Assembly (NCBI RefSeq): GCF_004114425.1
Contig: NZ_RDQF01000005.1
Location: 124,001 to 188,000, forward strand
Length of the DNA stretch: 64,000 nt
Direction: 5' to 3'
From: Bradyrhizobium vignae
GTDB lineage: Bacteria; Pseudomonadota; Alphaproteobacteria; Rhizobiales; Xanthobacteraceae
Under the pieces are notes generated by a model, which did not search any database, was not told the origin of the DNA, and worked only from the letters and a program-made list of their open reading frames with translations. Made by a program: the position numbers and the translations under genes. Of this stretch, positions 1 through 8,095 are shown in pieces; positions within the stretch are counted from its first letter, which is position 1; every line of letters begins with the position of its first letter.

Positions 1-443
1 CACGCCCGGGGGCATTTTCCGCTCCGAAAGCTGCTCGGACGCCACGCTCTCAACCACGGTCATTTCAGCCGATCCATTCCCGCAAAATGCACTCTTCCGC
101 GGTGCAGCGTACAGCCGAGGGTTGTTTTGAGCAAGGACCCGGGGCGACGACCGCGGAGCTGCGGCCTTGAGGGCGTAACCCACCTCTTTCGTGTCTCGGG
201 TGATATAAACGATGATGGGTTACGCTGGCGGACTTGGCGCAGCCGCGAGCTAACCCACCTACTGACCCGATGTATCTCGACCGCAATGCCACCGGCGTTT
301 GCGCCGGCGACAGCGGCTTGCCGCGGATGACCGCGGTTAGCACGAGCGTAGATCCTATGGGTGACGGTGGTCAGAGGTAAGTTGAGTTGACGACCACCAA
401 CTCACCCGTAGGATCTACGAACGAGCTACGCTCTACGTCCGCC
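1..443. other. Gene-free left edge with two long inverted repeats
   Basis: I see no convincing gene here. Two hairpin-forming inverted repeats are visible. One lies at about 174-228, with arms reading GCGTAACCCACC and GATGGGTTACGC. The other, longer one lies at 348-420, with arms that begin GTAGATCCTATGGGTGA and close with TCACCCGTAGGATCTAC. The short reading frames across this stretch follow the repeats rather than coding bias. Function is unknown; they resemble the extragenic palindromes found elsewhere in the window. Confidence 0.5.
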
Positions 444-950
444 TCACGGCATCTCGCTCATCGTCACCTTGGCGGCGATCCCGGTCAGCTCGGGCTCTTG
501 CGGCACAAGCTCCTCATCGGAGGATGGGCCGAACGAGACCTCAGTCATTCTGCGCTTGACCTGTTCGCAGGTCTTGCGCACGTCCTCGGTGAACAGCGCG
601 CATTCTTCGATGCGCTTGAAGATCTTCCGTCCCTCTTCACGATACCCCGCCGCCGTTTCTCGCATGAAGGCGATCGCATCATGAACCTGGGCCGTCAGCG
701 CCTCGCATTTTTGCGCGGCGTCGATCAACTCGGTGCCCATGGCCTCGATCTCTTTTGCAGCGGACTCATAGTCGCGAATGACCGCCTCTGCACTGAGTGC
801 GCCGACGCGCGACACACCCGCTGTGTGCTCGACGTAATCAGGTAGAGCAATTGAAGTAATAGGGCTTCCCGAACGGACCGACGCAATGTCCGCCTCGAGT
901 TGGACCAAGTTCACACCGTCCCGTCTGCGCAATTGTTCGACACTTGCCAT
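444..950 (-). CDS. Conserved hypothetical coiled-coil protein
   Basis: The 168-residue product has no signal peptide and no membrane segment. It is rich in Glu, Lys, Ala and Arg, with long predicted helices over about residues 50-140 (for example ESAAKEIEAMGTELIDAAQK), suggesting a cytoplasmic coiled coil. The ATG at 950 is chosen because AGAGGAT lies six bases upstream; a TTG five codons further out lacks such a site. It has no operon partner: the next gene downstream is absent and about 380 bp of empty DNA lie upstream. I do not recognise a family, and no function is proposed. Confidence 0.7.
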   Translation of the reverse strand: MASVEQLRRRDGVNLVQLEADIASVRSGSPITSIALPDYVEHTAGVSRVGALSAEAVIRDYESAAKEIEAMGTELIDAAQKCEALTAQVHDAIAFMRETAAGYREEGRKIFKRIEECALFTEDVRKTCEQVKRRMTEVSFGPSSDEELVPQEPELTGIAAKVTMSEMP

Positions 951-1333
951 CACTGATCCTCTCAATACGCGCCCAGAACCCCAAGCAGCATTGGGTTTAT
1001 TACGGGGATAAGTGTCGTTCTACTCCGATGTATTGTTGACAGTCGCAGCTTTGCCATTTTTTCCCAATCGCGGACGGTGCACGCAGAGATAATGGCTTAT
1101 CGGAATTCAACTTACCCGTGTCACGTTTGGTGAAGACGGTAATTGCGCAAGAACTCGGCCTCTAAATCAGTCCGTATGAATGGTTGAGCGAGCCTGGCCC
1201 GGATCGAAGCGTGGCAAATCGAGGGCTGTGCCGCACGCACAGGGCCTCTATCGGCGCTTTGCGCCGACAGCAAGCTGCTCGGTTTGACGTGTGGCGTCGG
1301 TCGATCACCACATGCCGCAGCCGTGATGGTTAC
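951..1333. other. Intergenic region, no gene seen
   Basis: This stretch separates two minus-strand genes. The part next to the coiled-coil gene (about 980-1100) is somewhat AT-richer and probably carries its promoter. No RNA gene, repeat or convincing small reading frame was recognised. Confidence 0.4.
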
Positions 1334-1612
1334 TCACCACCAATACGGCCACCGCCATCCCTCATAGCGAACGTACGACGGCACCAGCGGCGGACCATAG
1401 GGATCGACCCGGTCGTCTTCAGGACGATAACGATATCGTGGAACAATATTGTAATCCCACGGCGTCGGCCGGAGCACCGGCGCCGTGACGATCAGCCGCT
1501 GCTGCGGCTCACGAACGACGACAGCCTTCCGCGTCCGGGCTTCAGCACCTGATATTCCAAGGCTGCCCAGCACCAGCGCCGTTCCGATCGCACACGCGAT
1601 GGTCTTATTCAT
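1334..1612 (-). CDS. Small exported protein, hypothetical
   Basis: The 92-residue product starts with a signal peptide (MNKTIACAIGTALVLGSLG, cleavage expected near AEA). The mature part is rich in Arg, Pro, Tyr and Trp and ends in WRWPYWW, typical of small rhizobial exported proteins of unknown role. The start at 1612 is preceded by AAGGAGA at normal spacing; the longer open frame upstream runs through a palindromic repeat and is rejected. It probably acts in the periplasm or envelope. No catalytic residues are evident. Confidence 0.7.
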   Translation of the reverse strand: MNKTIACAIGTALVLGSLGISGAEARTRKAVVVREPQQRLIVTAPVLRPTPWDYNIVPRYRYRPEDDRVDPYGPPLVPSYVRYEGWRWPYWW

Positions 1613-1723
1613 GCGTTGGTCTCCTTCGCCAAGAGAGTGCAACAGGGGTGCAAAGCAAGGCAAGCGAATTCGCGCTGGATATTGCATGAATGCCCGTTGT
1701 CGGCCTTCGCCCCCTCTCCAACG

Positions 1724-1845
1724 CATTGCGAGGAGCTCGCGACAAAATCGCGTAGCAATTTTGCGCTGATGCGACGAAGCAATCCAGACTGTCGCGGCGG
1801 AAAGCACACTGGATTGCTTCGCCTTGCTCGCAATGACGGAGAGTC
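1724..1845. repeat. Extragenic palindrome, CATTGCGAG/AAGCAATCCAG family
   Basis: Inverted-repeat DNA containing GAAGCAATCCAGA and TGGATTGCTTCG arms, bounded by CATTGCGAG and its complement CTCGCAATG. A second member of the same family lies at 21244-21327. It separates the small exported protein gene from the PilZ-XRE gene. Such elements are common in Bradyrhizobium intergenic DNA; the function here is unknown. Confidence 0.75.
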
Positions 1846-1866
1846 TGACAGCGAGCGTGCGAGGAC

Positions 1867-2403
1867 TCACGCCGCGCCGACGTCTTCAGGCGCCGCGCCG
1901 GCCACCAGCCCGTCGAGACTGAACATCAACAAATCCGCGATGTGCATCAGCTTGTAGAGCGGAATGTTCGCCTCGCCCTGCTCGGCTTGCGCCAGGAAGC
2001 CGGGCGTGACGCCGATGTGCTCGGCGAGCTGCGCCTCGGTGTAGCCGCGGGTCTCGCGCGCAGCCTTGACGCGCGCGCCGATGCCGAGCCGGTGCCGGGC
2101 CTGCTCCTCCACCGTCATCATCACCGCCTGCTCGTCCGCGCTCGCATAACCGTCCGCGAACGCGCTGCCGATCAGCCGGGCCTTGCGCCAGGCGACGCGG
2201 CAGTCCTTGCGCAGGCCGCTTGAGAAGATCAGCGTGAACTGCTCGGCGACCCAGAGCGACGAGTTGAGCTCCAGGCGCGCGCCGGTGCCGGAGACATCGC
2301 GGATCGTGCAGGGCACGCTGACGGTGCTGCCGCTGCCGTTGTCGAACTCGACGATGCCGGTCCTCAGGGTGTGGTGCCTGATTGCGGCGCGATGATCGCT
2401 CAT
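1867..2403 (-). CDS. PilZ-like domain fused to XRE-type HTH regulator
   Basis: The 178-residue protein has two parts. The N-terminal half (about 1-85) resembles a PilZ domain: basic residues near the start and IRDVSGTGARLEL, which fits the D-x-S-x-x-G signature of cyclic-di-GMP binding. The C-terminal half (about 105-165) is a Cro/CI-type helix-turn-helix, with RVKAARETRGYTEAQLAEHIG followed by PGFLAQAEQG. This suggests a transcription factor whose DNA binding may respond to cyclic-di-GMP, but the RxxxR part is weak, so ligand binding is unproven. The ATG at 2403 has GGGAGCTG upstream. The gene stands alone between repeats. Confidence 0.8.
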   Translation of the reverse strand: MSDHRAAIRHHTLRTGIVEFDNGSGSTVSVPCTIRDVSGTGARLELNSSLWVAEQFTLIFSSGLRKDCRVAWRKARLIGSAFADGYASADEQAVMMTVEEQARHRLGIGARVKAARETRGYTEAQLAEHIGVTPGFLAQAEQGEANIPLYKLMHIADLLMFSLDGLVAGAAPEDVGAA

Positions 2404-2554
2404 GACAGCTCCCGTGGACTTGCGGCGGCGTAAGAACACGTCCGACGCATAATCGGGGCGAGGATACCGCAGAATTTTGGCTTAACCGCTAAGCTTGCAA
2501 TCGACAGCGAAAGCCATGGTAAAGGAATTGCTTCCGCGCGACCTTATCGGCGAA

Positions 2555-2640
2555 GAGCACGTAGCCCGAATGCAGCGAAAGCGAAATCCGGGACCGGCGT
2601 TTGCGTCGTTGCACGATCGCCCCGGATTACGCTGCGCTGG
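2555..2640. repeat. Extragenic palindrome, GTAGCCCG/AATCCGGG family
   Basis: Contains CGTAGCCCGAATGCAGCG, AAATCCGGG and then CCCGGATTACGCTGCGCTG, the arms of a palindromic repeat. Further members lie near 3737-3822, 27683-27745, 29043-29081, 33192-33285 and 41075-41114. All copies are intergenic. Confidence 0.65.
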
Positions 2641-3258
2641 TCACTCGCGCGCGCGGCGCAGGGCCTCTTCCAATTTCCTTCTCTGCTTGTCCCATCTTCC
2701 CTGCTCGGCCTCGGCGCGCTCGTCGAGCGCGGCGCGCTCGGATTCGATCTTCTCCGCCCGCGCTTGGTGCTCCCGCCTTGCCACGTCGAGCGCTGCCTCG
2801 GCTGCGGCGACGGCCTGCTGCCGCCGCGCGCGCTCCCTGGCGCGGGCGGCCTCCTCCTTGCGACGCTCGGCCTCGCGCCGCCGCTCCTCCTTCTCGAATG
2901 CCGCCGCGGCCTTGCGCGCGGCTTGATCGTCGATCTTGCGGGATGTTTTCTTTGCGGTCTTGGCCGGACGCTTCTTGGACCTGCGTCTGGGCTTGCCCTC
3001 GCCCTCGCCGAGATCGGCCGGCAGCTCCGCGCTCTCGGTGAACGGGCCGTCAGAGCCGACCGGGCGCCTGAGCACGACCCCCGGCTTCGCCATCGTCGCC
3101 GCGACGATGTCGGGGTCGTCGGTCTCCTTGGCGACGCCCTGATGGAACAGATTGGAGCTGGCGCCCCAGGCCTGAAGCGCCGACTTCATCGAGGGTGCGG
3201 CGATCGCCTGATCGTAGAAGCCGAGCGAGGTCTGGTAGGTCTTCAGTTTCTTTGGCAT
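2641..3258 (-). CDS. TolA-like Lys/Glu/Arg-rich coiled-coil protein
   Basis: The 205-residue product begins MPKKLKTYQTSLGFYDQAIA, a soluble N-terminal part of about 75 residues shared by many rhizobial proteins of this type. A basic linker (KPRRRSKKRPAKTAKK) follows, then a highly charged helix from about residue 110 to the end. The helix resembles the central region of TolA but has no transmembrane anchor, so it is unlikely to be a true TolA. The ATG at 3258 is chosen because the longer frame upstream overlaps the next gene. No function can be assigned; annotation transfer from TolA is probably composition-driven. Confidence 0.7.
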   Translation of the reverse strand: MPKKLKTYQTSLGFYDQAIAAPSMKSALQAWGASSNLFHQGVAKETDDPDIVAATMAKPGVVLRRPVGSDGPFTESAELPADLGEGEGKPRRRSKKRPAKTAKKTSRKIDDQAARKAAAAFEKEERRREAERRKEEAARARERARRQQAVAAAEAALDVARREHQARAEKIESERAALDERAEAEQGRWDKQRRKLEEALRRARE

Positions 3259-3304
3259 GTCGCTCCGATTGTAGCTTGCTGTCCGCCAGCGGTCGTAGCC
3301 CCAA

Positions 3305-3709
3305 TTACGAATCCCCAAGCAATGCGTCATATCCCTGTGCGCTGAACGCCAGCAGACAGAATCCATGCCCGAACGGATCGGCCAGCATCGCGATCCGCCC
3401 ATAGGGCGTATCGCGCGGGGGCACCTCCAGGATCGCACCCGCGCCGAGCGCACGCGCGAGGGCAGCGTCGACATCGTCGACGACGACGTCGATATGAACG
3501 GGCGTCCAGTGCCGCTCGTAGCGGCGGCGGTCGCCGCCGGCGCCGACCGTGCCGGCCTGCTTGGTCAAGAGATAGACCGGCGCCGGCCAGCCGAGCAGCT
3601 CGACGAAATCGGCGCCGAAGCGGCGGCCGACCGTCAGGCCGAAGGCTTCGGTGTAGAACGTCGTGGCTTTGCCGACGTCCGGGACATCGATGTTGAGGAG
3701 GAAGCTCAT
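3305..3709 (-). CDS. VOC (glyoxalase/bleomycin-resistance) family protein
   Basis: The 134-residue product is one vicinal-oxygen-chelate unit pair: MSFLLNIDVPDVGKATTFYTEAFG at the start gives the first beta-alpha-beta-beta-beta module, and VHIDVVVDDVDAALARALGAGA the second, ending with DPFGHGFCLLAF. Members bind a divalent metal and act as lyases, dioxygenases or resistance proteins; the substrate cannot be read from sequence. HIDVV and the late Glu/His positions could provide metal ligands. It is cytoplasmic and lies alone between a coiled-coil gene and a palindromic repeat. Confidence 0.85.
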   Translation of the reverse strand: MSFLLNIDVPDVGKATTFYTEAFGLTVGRRFGADFVELLGWPAPVYLLTKQAGTVGAGGDRRRYERHWTPVHIDVVVDDVDAALARALGAGAILEVPPRDTPYGRIAMLADPFGHGFCLLAFSAQGYDALLGDS

Positions 3710-3736
3710 TGGCGGGCTCGTCGCAAGTTGCGAAGC

Positions 3737-3822
3737 GAGCGTAGCCCGTATGGAGCGTCAGCGTAATCCGGGTTGGTGCCGCACCTCAGGGCCCGAATTA
3801 CACTGACGCTACATCCGGGTGA
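3737..3822. repeat. Extragenic palindrome, GTAGCCCG/AATCCGGG family
   Basis: Inverted repeat with arms AGCGTAGCCCGTATGGAGCG and, closing, TGACGCTACATCCGGGT. Same family as the element at 2555-2640. Confidence 0.7.
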
Positions 3823-3899
3823 CGCGCAAAGCTCCTCGCCAACGGACGAGCGCCATCATGGCATCATGCCACTGTTTTTCCCGACCGGAGTAAACGTAA

Positions 3900-3998
3900 T
3901 TCGGTATCGCCGAAATCGACAATCATTCGATTCTGTGGGCGATCATCCACGGCATCCTGGGTTGGCTGTACGTGATCTTCGTCGCGCTGTTTCGGTGA
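3900..3998 (+). pseudogene. Possible decayed small membrane protein lacking a start codon
   Basis: A 32-codon open stretch ends at TGA 3996-3998 and encodes a single hydrophobic segment containing [20 protein letters not shown] Shine-Dalgarno-like GGAG lies at 3887-3890, about nine bases upstream of the frame. The in-frame codon there is TTC, and an in-frame TAA (3897-3899) precedes it; no ATG, GTG or TTG exists. It may be the remains of a one-helix membrane protein or a chance hydrophobic frame. Confidence 0.3.
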
Positions 3999-4107
3999 CA
4001 TCGCACCGGCAGGCGAGGCCGGCCCGCGCCGTTCGCAGCTTTTCCTTGCTTTCCCGGTCCCGGCCTCTACGGTCGCGCCGCGAACGAACCGCGAGACGAG
4101 ACCATTC

Positions 4108-4458
4108 ATGTCCGACACGATGAAATGCCCAGCCTGCAACTCCGAGCACGCCTACCAGGACCGCGGTCTCTGGGTCTGCCCGGAATGCGGCCATGAATGG
4201 AGCGGCGAGGCGGAAGCGGCCGCAGACACGGCGCAGGATGCGGGCGTGCGCGATGCCAACGGCAATGTGCTCGCCGACGGTGACAGCGTCATTGTGATCA
4301 AGGATCTCAAGATCAAGGGCTCGTCCTCGGTCGTCAAAGGCGGCACCAAGGTGCGCAACATCCGCCTGCAGGATGCCAGCGACGGCCACAACATCGCCTG
4401 CAAGATCGACGGCATCGGTGCGATGAATCTGAAATCGGAGTTCGTGAGGAAGGCGTAG
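4108..4458 (+). CDS. yjdM: YjdM (PhnA-like) zinc-ribbon protein
   Basis: The 116-residue product has an N-terminal zinc ribbon, [10 protein letters not shown] followed by CPECGHEW, giving four cysteines in two CxxC pairs (about residues 7-28). The C-terminal YjdM domain (about 48-116) contains [16 protein letters not shown] and [19 protein letters not shown]. Family members are often labelled PhnA after the E. coli phosphonate locus, but a direct role in phosphonate breakdown is not established. It is a small cytoplasmic protein with no operon partner. Length and motifs match the family closely. Confidence 0.9.
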   Translation: MSDTMKCPACNSEHAYQDRGLWVCPECGHEWSGEAEAAADTAQDAGVRDANGNVLADGDSVIVIKDLKIKGSSSVVKGGTKVRNIRLQDASDGHNIACKIDGIGAMNLKSEFVRKA

Positions 4459-4653
4459 CTCGCGCTGGCGCGTCCCCGCTACGACGCCCGCTTCTCACGG
4501 CGGCGGGTGCGCGCCGAAGGCTTGGCACGCTGCCGAAGATCGTTCAGAAAAATTCCCCGCGCGGCGCGCGGGCGACGTGGAAATGGAAGAACCAAAGTGA
4601 AGCAGTGGATTCCGCCTCTCCGCGGAACCCACCTGCCTTTTTGCGATATCAGC

Positions 4654-4908
4654 TTAGCGGGCCGCGCCCGTGGTGACATCGGCGGTCTTCACCTTGCGCG
4701 GGCTCAGCACCTTCGCCTGATGGACCGAGGCAACCGTGCTGGGCGCTGCGACCTTCTGCTCGACATGCGCAGCACCGAGCACGCGCACCTGCAGCGGGGA
4801 GACCGGGAAGCCGTTGGCCTCATAGGTCGGCAGCTCGGCGGCGACGGCGGCCGTGCCGCCCGCGATCGTCAGGATGGCGGCGGCGATCGACAAAATCTTC
4901 TTGTTCAT
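4654..4908 (-). CDS. Small exported hypothetical protein
   Basis: The 84-residue product starts MNKKILSIAAAILTIAGG and has a clear signal peptide ending near AVAA. The mature part is about 60 residues, rich in Val, Ala and Lys, without cysteine or known motif. The start at 4908 is preceded by GGAGCACC; the longer frame upstream does not resemble coding DNA. It is probably periplasmic. No family was recognised and no functional neighbours lie nearby. Confidence 0.65.
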   Translation of the reverse strand: MNKKILSIAAAILTIAGGTAAVAAELPTYEANGFPVSPLQVRVLGAAHVEQKVAAPSTVASVHQAKVLSPRKVKTADVTTGAAR

Positions 4909-5078
4909 TGATGGTGCTCCAAAGGTGAGAGTCGGAGCATATTTAGGCGCGTTTTGCTGCAGCGCGACATACATTGCTGCATCGCAACAGCGCGCCCGAC
5001 GCATGACGATATGCCTAATGCGTACAAGGCCTTGGACGAATCACACCGGCTGCGACATGGCGCTTCCACGGGCGGTGC

Positions 5079-5282
5079 TCAGCCACCGAGCACATTGCCC
5101 CAGCCATCGAAGAGGTAAGTCTTCCAGGCCACGGTTCCATCCGTGCCGCGCCGACTGGCACGCCGGTAGTCGTCTGCCTGATCGGCGGTCCAGGTGATGA
5201 TCGTGTCCGAAAGGCGATCGTGGAGGATGGCGGGCTCGGTGGGATCGAAGTTGTCCATGGGACGAAGCGAGGAATGTGTCAT
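5079..5282 (-). CDS. Hypothetical protein, 67 residues
   Basis: The ATG at 5282 is preceded by TTGGAGGCGCC, a strong ribosome binding site, and opens a 67-residue frame (MTHSSLRPMDNFDPTEPAI, ending with DGWGNVLGG). It is soluble, acidic in the middle (TADQADDYRRASRRG) and has no signal peptide. The same frame stays open upstream to an ATG at 5489 that would add a hydrophobic helix (AAGIALAIIEIIYALG), but that start has no ribosome binding site. I prefer the short form. Function unknown. Confidence 0.5.
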   Translation of the reverse strand: MTHSSLRPMDNFDPTEPAILHDRLSDTIITWTADQADDYRRASRRGTDGTVAWKTYLFDGWGNVLGG

Positions 5283-5834
5283 GGCGCCTCCAACGCTCCA
5301 GCCGCCGCAAAGTTTCGGCAGCGCAGCGAAGTAAAAGGTACGCTGCGCGTTCTGGATACGAAAGGGACAATAGAGATCCCTTGCTTCAACGCCATCACCA
5401 GCGATTTGCAGCCTTGCGACCAGATTGGTGCCGAGAGCGTAGATGATCTCGATGATGGCGAGCGCGATTCCAGCTGCGATCAGCACCATAACAACCGGAG
5501 ATTGCGGACTGACGGAACTGCACGGCCACAATCCAAGATTGCGTAAATGCATTCGCTGCAAGTAGATGACAATGCTGCATTTGCAGTCGATTTCGCGCCG
5601 ATGCGTTGCTGGAACCATGATGGAACCCGCGTTGCACCTCGGCAACACCCGTCTCGAAAAGCCTGCATCCACCGATTTGCGCCATTGCGCCGCCACCCCG
5701 GAGCCCGAACAATCGACGCGCTGCGTGCCTTTCCGTGCAAGACTGTTTTCGTCAAGACTGTTTTCGTCAAGACTGTTTGCATCATGACTGTTCGGACAGG
5801 ATGGTTCGAACAGAACCGTTCGGAGGCAGGGATC
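5283..5834. other. Intergenic region with hydrophobic frame and 15-bp tandem repeat
   Basis: This gap separates the 67-residue gene from the exported peptidase. It holds a minus-strand open frame (5283-5489) with one predicted membrane helix and no ribosome binding site. It also holds four tandem 15-base units at 5738-5797 just upstream of the peptidase start. No RNA gene was recognised. Confidence 0.45.
5738..5797 (+). repeat. Tandem 15-bp repeat upstream of peptidase gene
   Basis: Units CAAGACTGTTTTCGT (5738-5752), the same again (5753-5767), CAAGACTGTTTGCAT (5768-5782) and a degenerate fourth (5783-5797). It ends 37 bases before the start codon at 5835. It could form an array of regulator sites or be a slippage-prone tract. 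Confidence 0.8.
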
Positions 5835-7130
5835 ATGAACGATCGGCGGTCTCTTCTGGTGGCACTGTCGTGTCCCTCGGCCGTTCTCGCGGGCTGGCTG
5901 GCGTTGTCTCTCTCCGCCCATGTCCCCGCCCTCATCGAGAACAGCGGCGCCAATGCGGCTGCCGTCCCGCACGTCAAGGACTTCGGCCGCCTCGACCTCG
6001 CCGACGTGCCGCACGCTGCGACGATCGAGGACGGCATCGCCCTGACCGCCGAGATCGCCGCCGTCGCTGCGGCGCCTGCCGCGGCAGCGACAGCGCCGAC
6101 AACGCCCGAGGAGCCCGCCTTCGCCGTCGAGCTCGCTTCGGCCGACCCTGTGCTGATCCTGCCGACGGAGGCAGCGCCCGCGCCGCAGACTTCGCCTGAA
6201 CCGGAGCCCATCGCCAGCGCGGCTGCCCCTGCGCCGGAGCCCGTCAAGCTCGCATCCGCCGATCCCACCGAGATCGTGACGACGGACGCACTGTCCCCCG
6301 CCGCGGTTGCGAGTGGCCCCGTCGCGCCTGCCAGCAACGTGTCGCCGCCTGCCGACACCGTCACCGTGCTCGACGAATGCTTCGTCATCGATGCCTGTAT
6401 CGACCGCTACCTCTGGACGCTCTATCAGCGCACCCCGAAAGAGGACACGATCAAGGTTCAGGAGCGGCGCGCCGTCACCATCAAGCGCAGGGGCAAGACC
6501 GTCACGGTGATGCGCAGCTTCACGAAGCTGGTCGATCAGGACTTCGGCTGGAAAGATCCGAAGGCGGCCGAGCGCGCCGGCATGTCGATGATGGACTACG
6601 TCATCGGCGGCATGGACAAGAGCTTCAAGCAGAAGCTGTTCCGCACACTGCTCGCAGCCGAAGCCGCCGGCCTGTCGCCGGGCATCACCAGCGCATTTCG
6701 CGACGATTACCGCCAGTCGATCGCGAGCGGCCTGAAGGCCGCCTCCGACCGCTCCTATCACGGCGGCAGCAGCCGTGGCGGCTACGGCCACGGCATGGCG
6801 GCTGACATCGTCAGCACCCAAGGCAATGACCGCGCGCAGCGCTGGGTCTCGACCGAGATCCTGTGGAAGTGGGTCGACGCCAACGGCAAGGCGTTCGGCA
6901 TCGGTCGCCCCTATCTCGACCGCGATCCGCCGCATGTCGGCCCGATCGACGGCCAGGAATACATCTCGAAGCGTGGCACCGCCGATCGCAAGGACGTTGC
7001 AAGCGCCAAGCCGAAGAAGCTGCGGGCCGTGGCCAGCGCCAAGCCGCCAAAGGCCCACGCCGCGCGCGAGCAGAAGAGCTCGGCCAAACCGCAGAAATCG
7101 GCGCAATCCGCGACCAAGCGCGCAACCTGA
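5835..7130 (+). CDS. Exported peptidase M15-type (D-Ala-D-Ala carboxypeptidase-like) protein
   Basis: The 431-residue product has an N-terminal signal or anchor (about 6-30), then a Pro/Ala-rich low-complexity linker (about 60-190). The globular C-terminal domain runs from about residue 205 and contains SAFRDDYRQS, HGGSSRGGYGHGMAADIV and DPPHVGP. This pattern of Ser-x-x-Arg, His-x(6)-Asp and a late His resembles the zinc and substrate sites of M15/VanY peptidases that trim murein peptides. The tail is Lys/Ala-rich and basic. The ATG at 5835 follows GGAGG. Periplasmic peptidoglycan modification is likely; activity is not proven, since the zinc-ligand spacing was judged only by eye. Confidence 0.75.
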   Translation: MNDRRSLLVALSCPSAVLAGWLALSLSAHVPALIENSGANAAAVPHVKDFGRLDLADVPHAATIEDGIALTAEIAAVAAAPAAAATAPTTPEEPAFAVELASADPVLILPTEAAPAPQTSPEPEPIASAAAPAPEPVKLASADPTEIVTTDALSPAAVASGPVAPASNVSPPADTVTVLDECFVIDACIDRYLWTLYQRTPKEDTIKVQERRAVTIKRRGKTVTVMRSFTKLVDQDFGWKDPKAAERAGMSMMDYVIGGMDKSFKQKLFRTLLAAEAAGLSPGITSAFRDDYRQSIASGLKAASDRSYHGGSSRGGYGHGMAADIVSTQGNDRAQRWVSTEILWKWVDANGKAFGIGRPYLDRDPPHVGPIDGQEYISKRGTADRKDVASAKPKKLRAVASAKPPKAHAAREQKSSAKPQKSAQSATKRAT

Positions 7131-7134
7131 CCGG

Positions 7135-7953
7135 CTACGGCTTGCGCGGCGTTCTCGGCAACGGCACGAGCCGCATCTCGGCCGAGCCGGCTTCCTGCGT
7201 GCGCACCAGCACCGCAAAGATCGTGTCGACCGCAAGCCGTACGGCGGACTCCATCGCTTCGCCCTTGGCCAGATGCGCCGCAATCAGCCCGGTGAGGAGG
7301 TCACCGGTGCCGTAGGGACGGATCGGCAGGCGCAGTGTTGCAAAGCGCGACAATCGCCCGCCGGCGCACAGGATCGTCTCGACCTGCCCCGCCGCCGTGT
7401 CAGCGAGGGTGCAGCCGGTGGCGACGACGTCGGTACGGCCTGCCCCTGCCAGTACCGCGCACGCCGCGCTGAGGCCTTGGGCATCGGCAGTCGTCACTCC
7501 CGAGAGCAGCTCGAGCTCGAACTGGTTCGGTGTCGTGAGGTTCGCCGCCGGCAGCAGCCGGTGCCGGACAACGTCCAAAATGCCGTCCGCGACATAGACG
7601 CGGCCGTCATCGCCGATCACGGGATCGCAGAGATAGACGAGCTTCGCATTGCGCGTGCGCGCCCGCTCGACGAAATCGGCGATCACGGCGGCATTGCCGG
7701 GCGAGCCGAGATAGCCGGTTACGAGCACGGCCGCCTCGTCGACGAGACCGCGCTCCTCCACGCCCTTCAGGAGATCCGCGATGAGCTCGGTCTCCAGCAC
7801 CCGGCCGCGCAGGCTCGGATAGCGCGGATGGTTGGACAGCAGCGTCGTCGGCACCGCCGCAACGTTCACGCCCTCCGCCTGAATGGCGTAGGCAGCCGCG
7901 CTGTTGCCGACATGGCCGTGGACCACCTGGCTCTGAATGGAGATGACGAGCAT
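7135..7953 (-). CDS. pdxY: Pyridoxal kinase
   Basis: The 272-residue product is a ribokinase-fold pyridoxal/pyridoxine kinase. It opens with MLVISIQSQVVHGHVGNSAA, the substrate-binding start typical of PdxY/PdxK. It continues with DPVIGDDGRVYV, the TPNQFELELLSG motif, and GTGDLLTGLIAAHLA, which holds the anion hole and catalytic Asp. It phosphorylates pyridoxal in the vitamin B6 salvage pathway, using ATP, in the cytoplasm. The start at 7953 matches family N-termini. It converges with the peptidase gene, leaving only four bases between the stops. Confidence 0.93.
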   Translation of the reverse strand: MLVISIQSQVVHGHVGNSAAAYAIQAEGVNVAAVPTTLLSNHPRYPSLRGRVLETELIADLLKGVEERGLVDEAAVLVTGYLGSPGNAAVIADFVERARTRNAKLVYLCDPVIGDDGRVYVADGILDVVRHRLLPAANLTTPNQFELELLSGVTTADAQGLSAACAVLAGAGRTDVVATGCTLADTAAGQVETILCAGGRLSRFATLRLPIRPYGTGDLLTGLIAAHLAKGEAMESAVRLAVDTIFAVLVRTQEAGSAEMRLVPLPRTPRKP

Positions 7954-8095
7954 GAGATAGGTCCGTAGAGTCAAACGTTGAGTGTGGCAAGAGCAGCAGG
8001 CCCGCGGTCTCGCGCTTCAGCGGCGTGCAAGCTCATCGAGATAGGCGCAGAACATATCGGCCAGGCCGTCTGCTCATCAACTCTGGAGACTTCGA

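Noticed and set aside
5738..5797. CRISPR-like direct repeats
   Set aside because: The units are directly adjacent without spacers and only four in number; there are no cas genes in the window.
5079..7283. A 734-residue minus-strand open frame
   Set aside because: It runs antisense to the exported peptidase gene (5835-7130), which has a signal peptide and recognisable motifs. Only its last 67 codons, with their own ribosome binding site, are kept as a possible gene.
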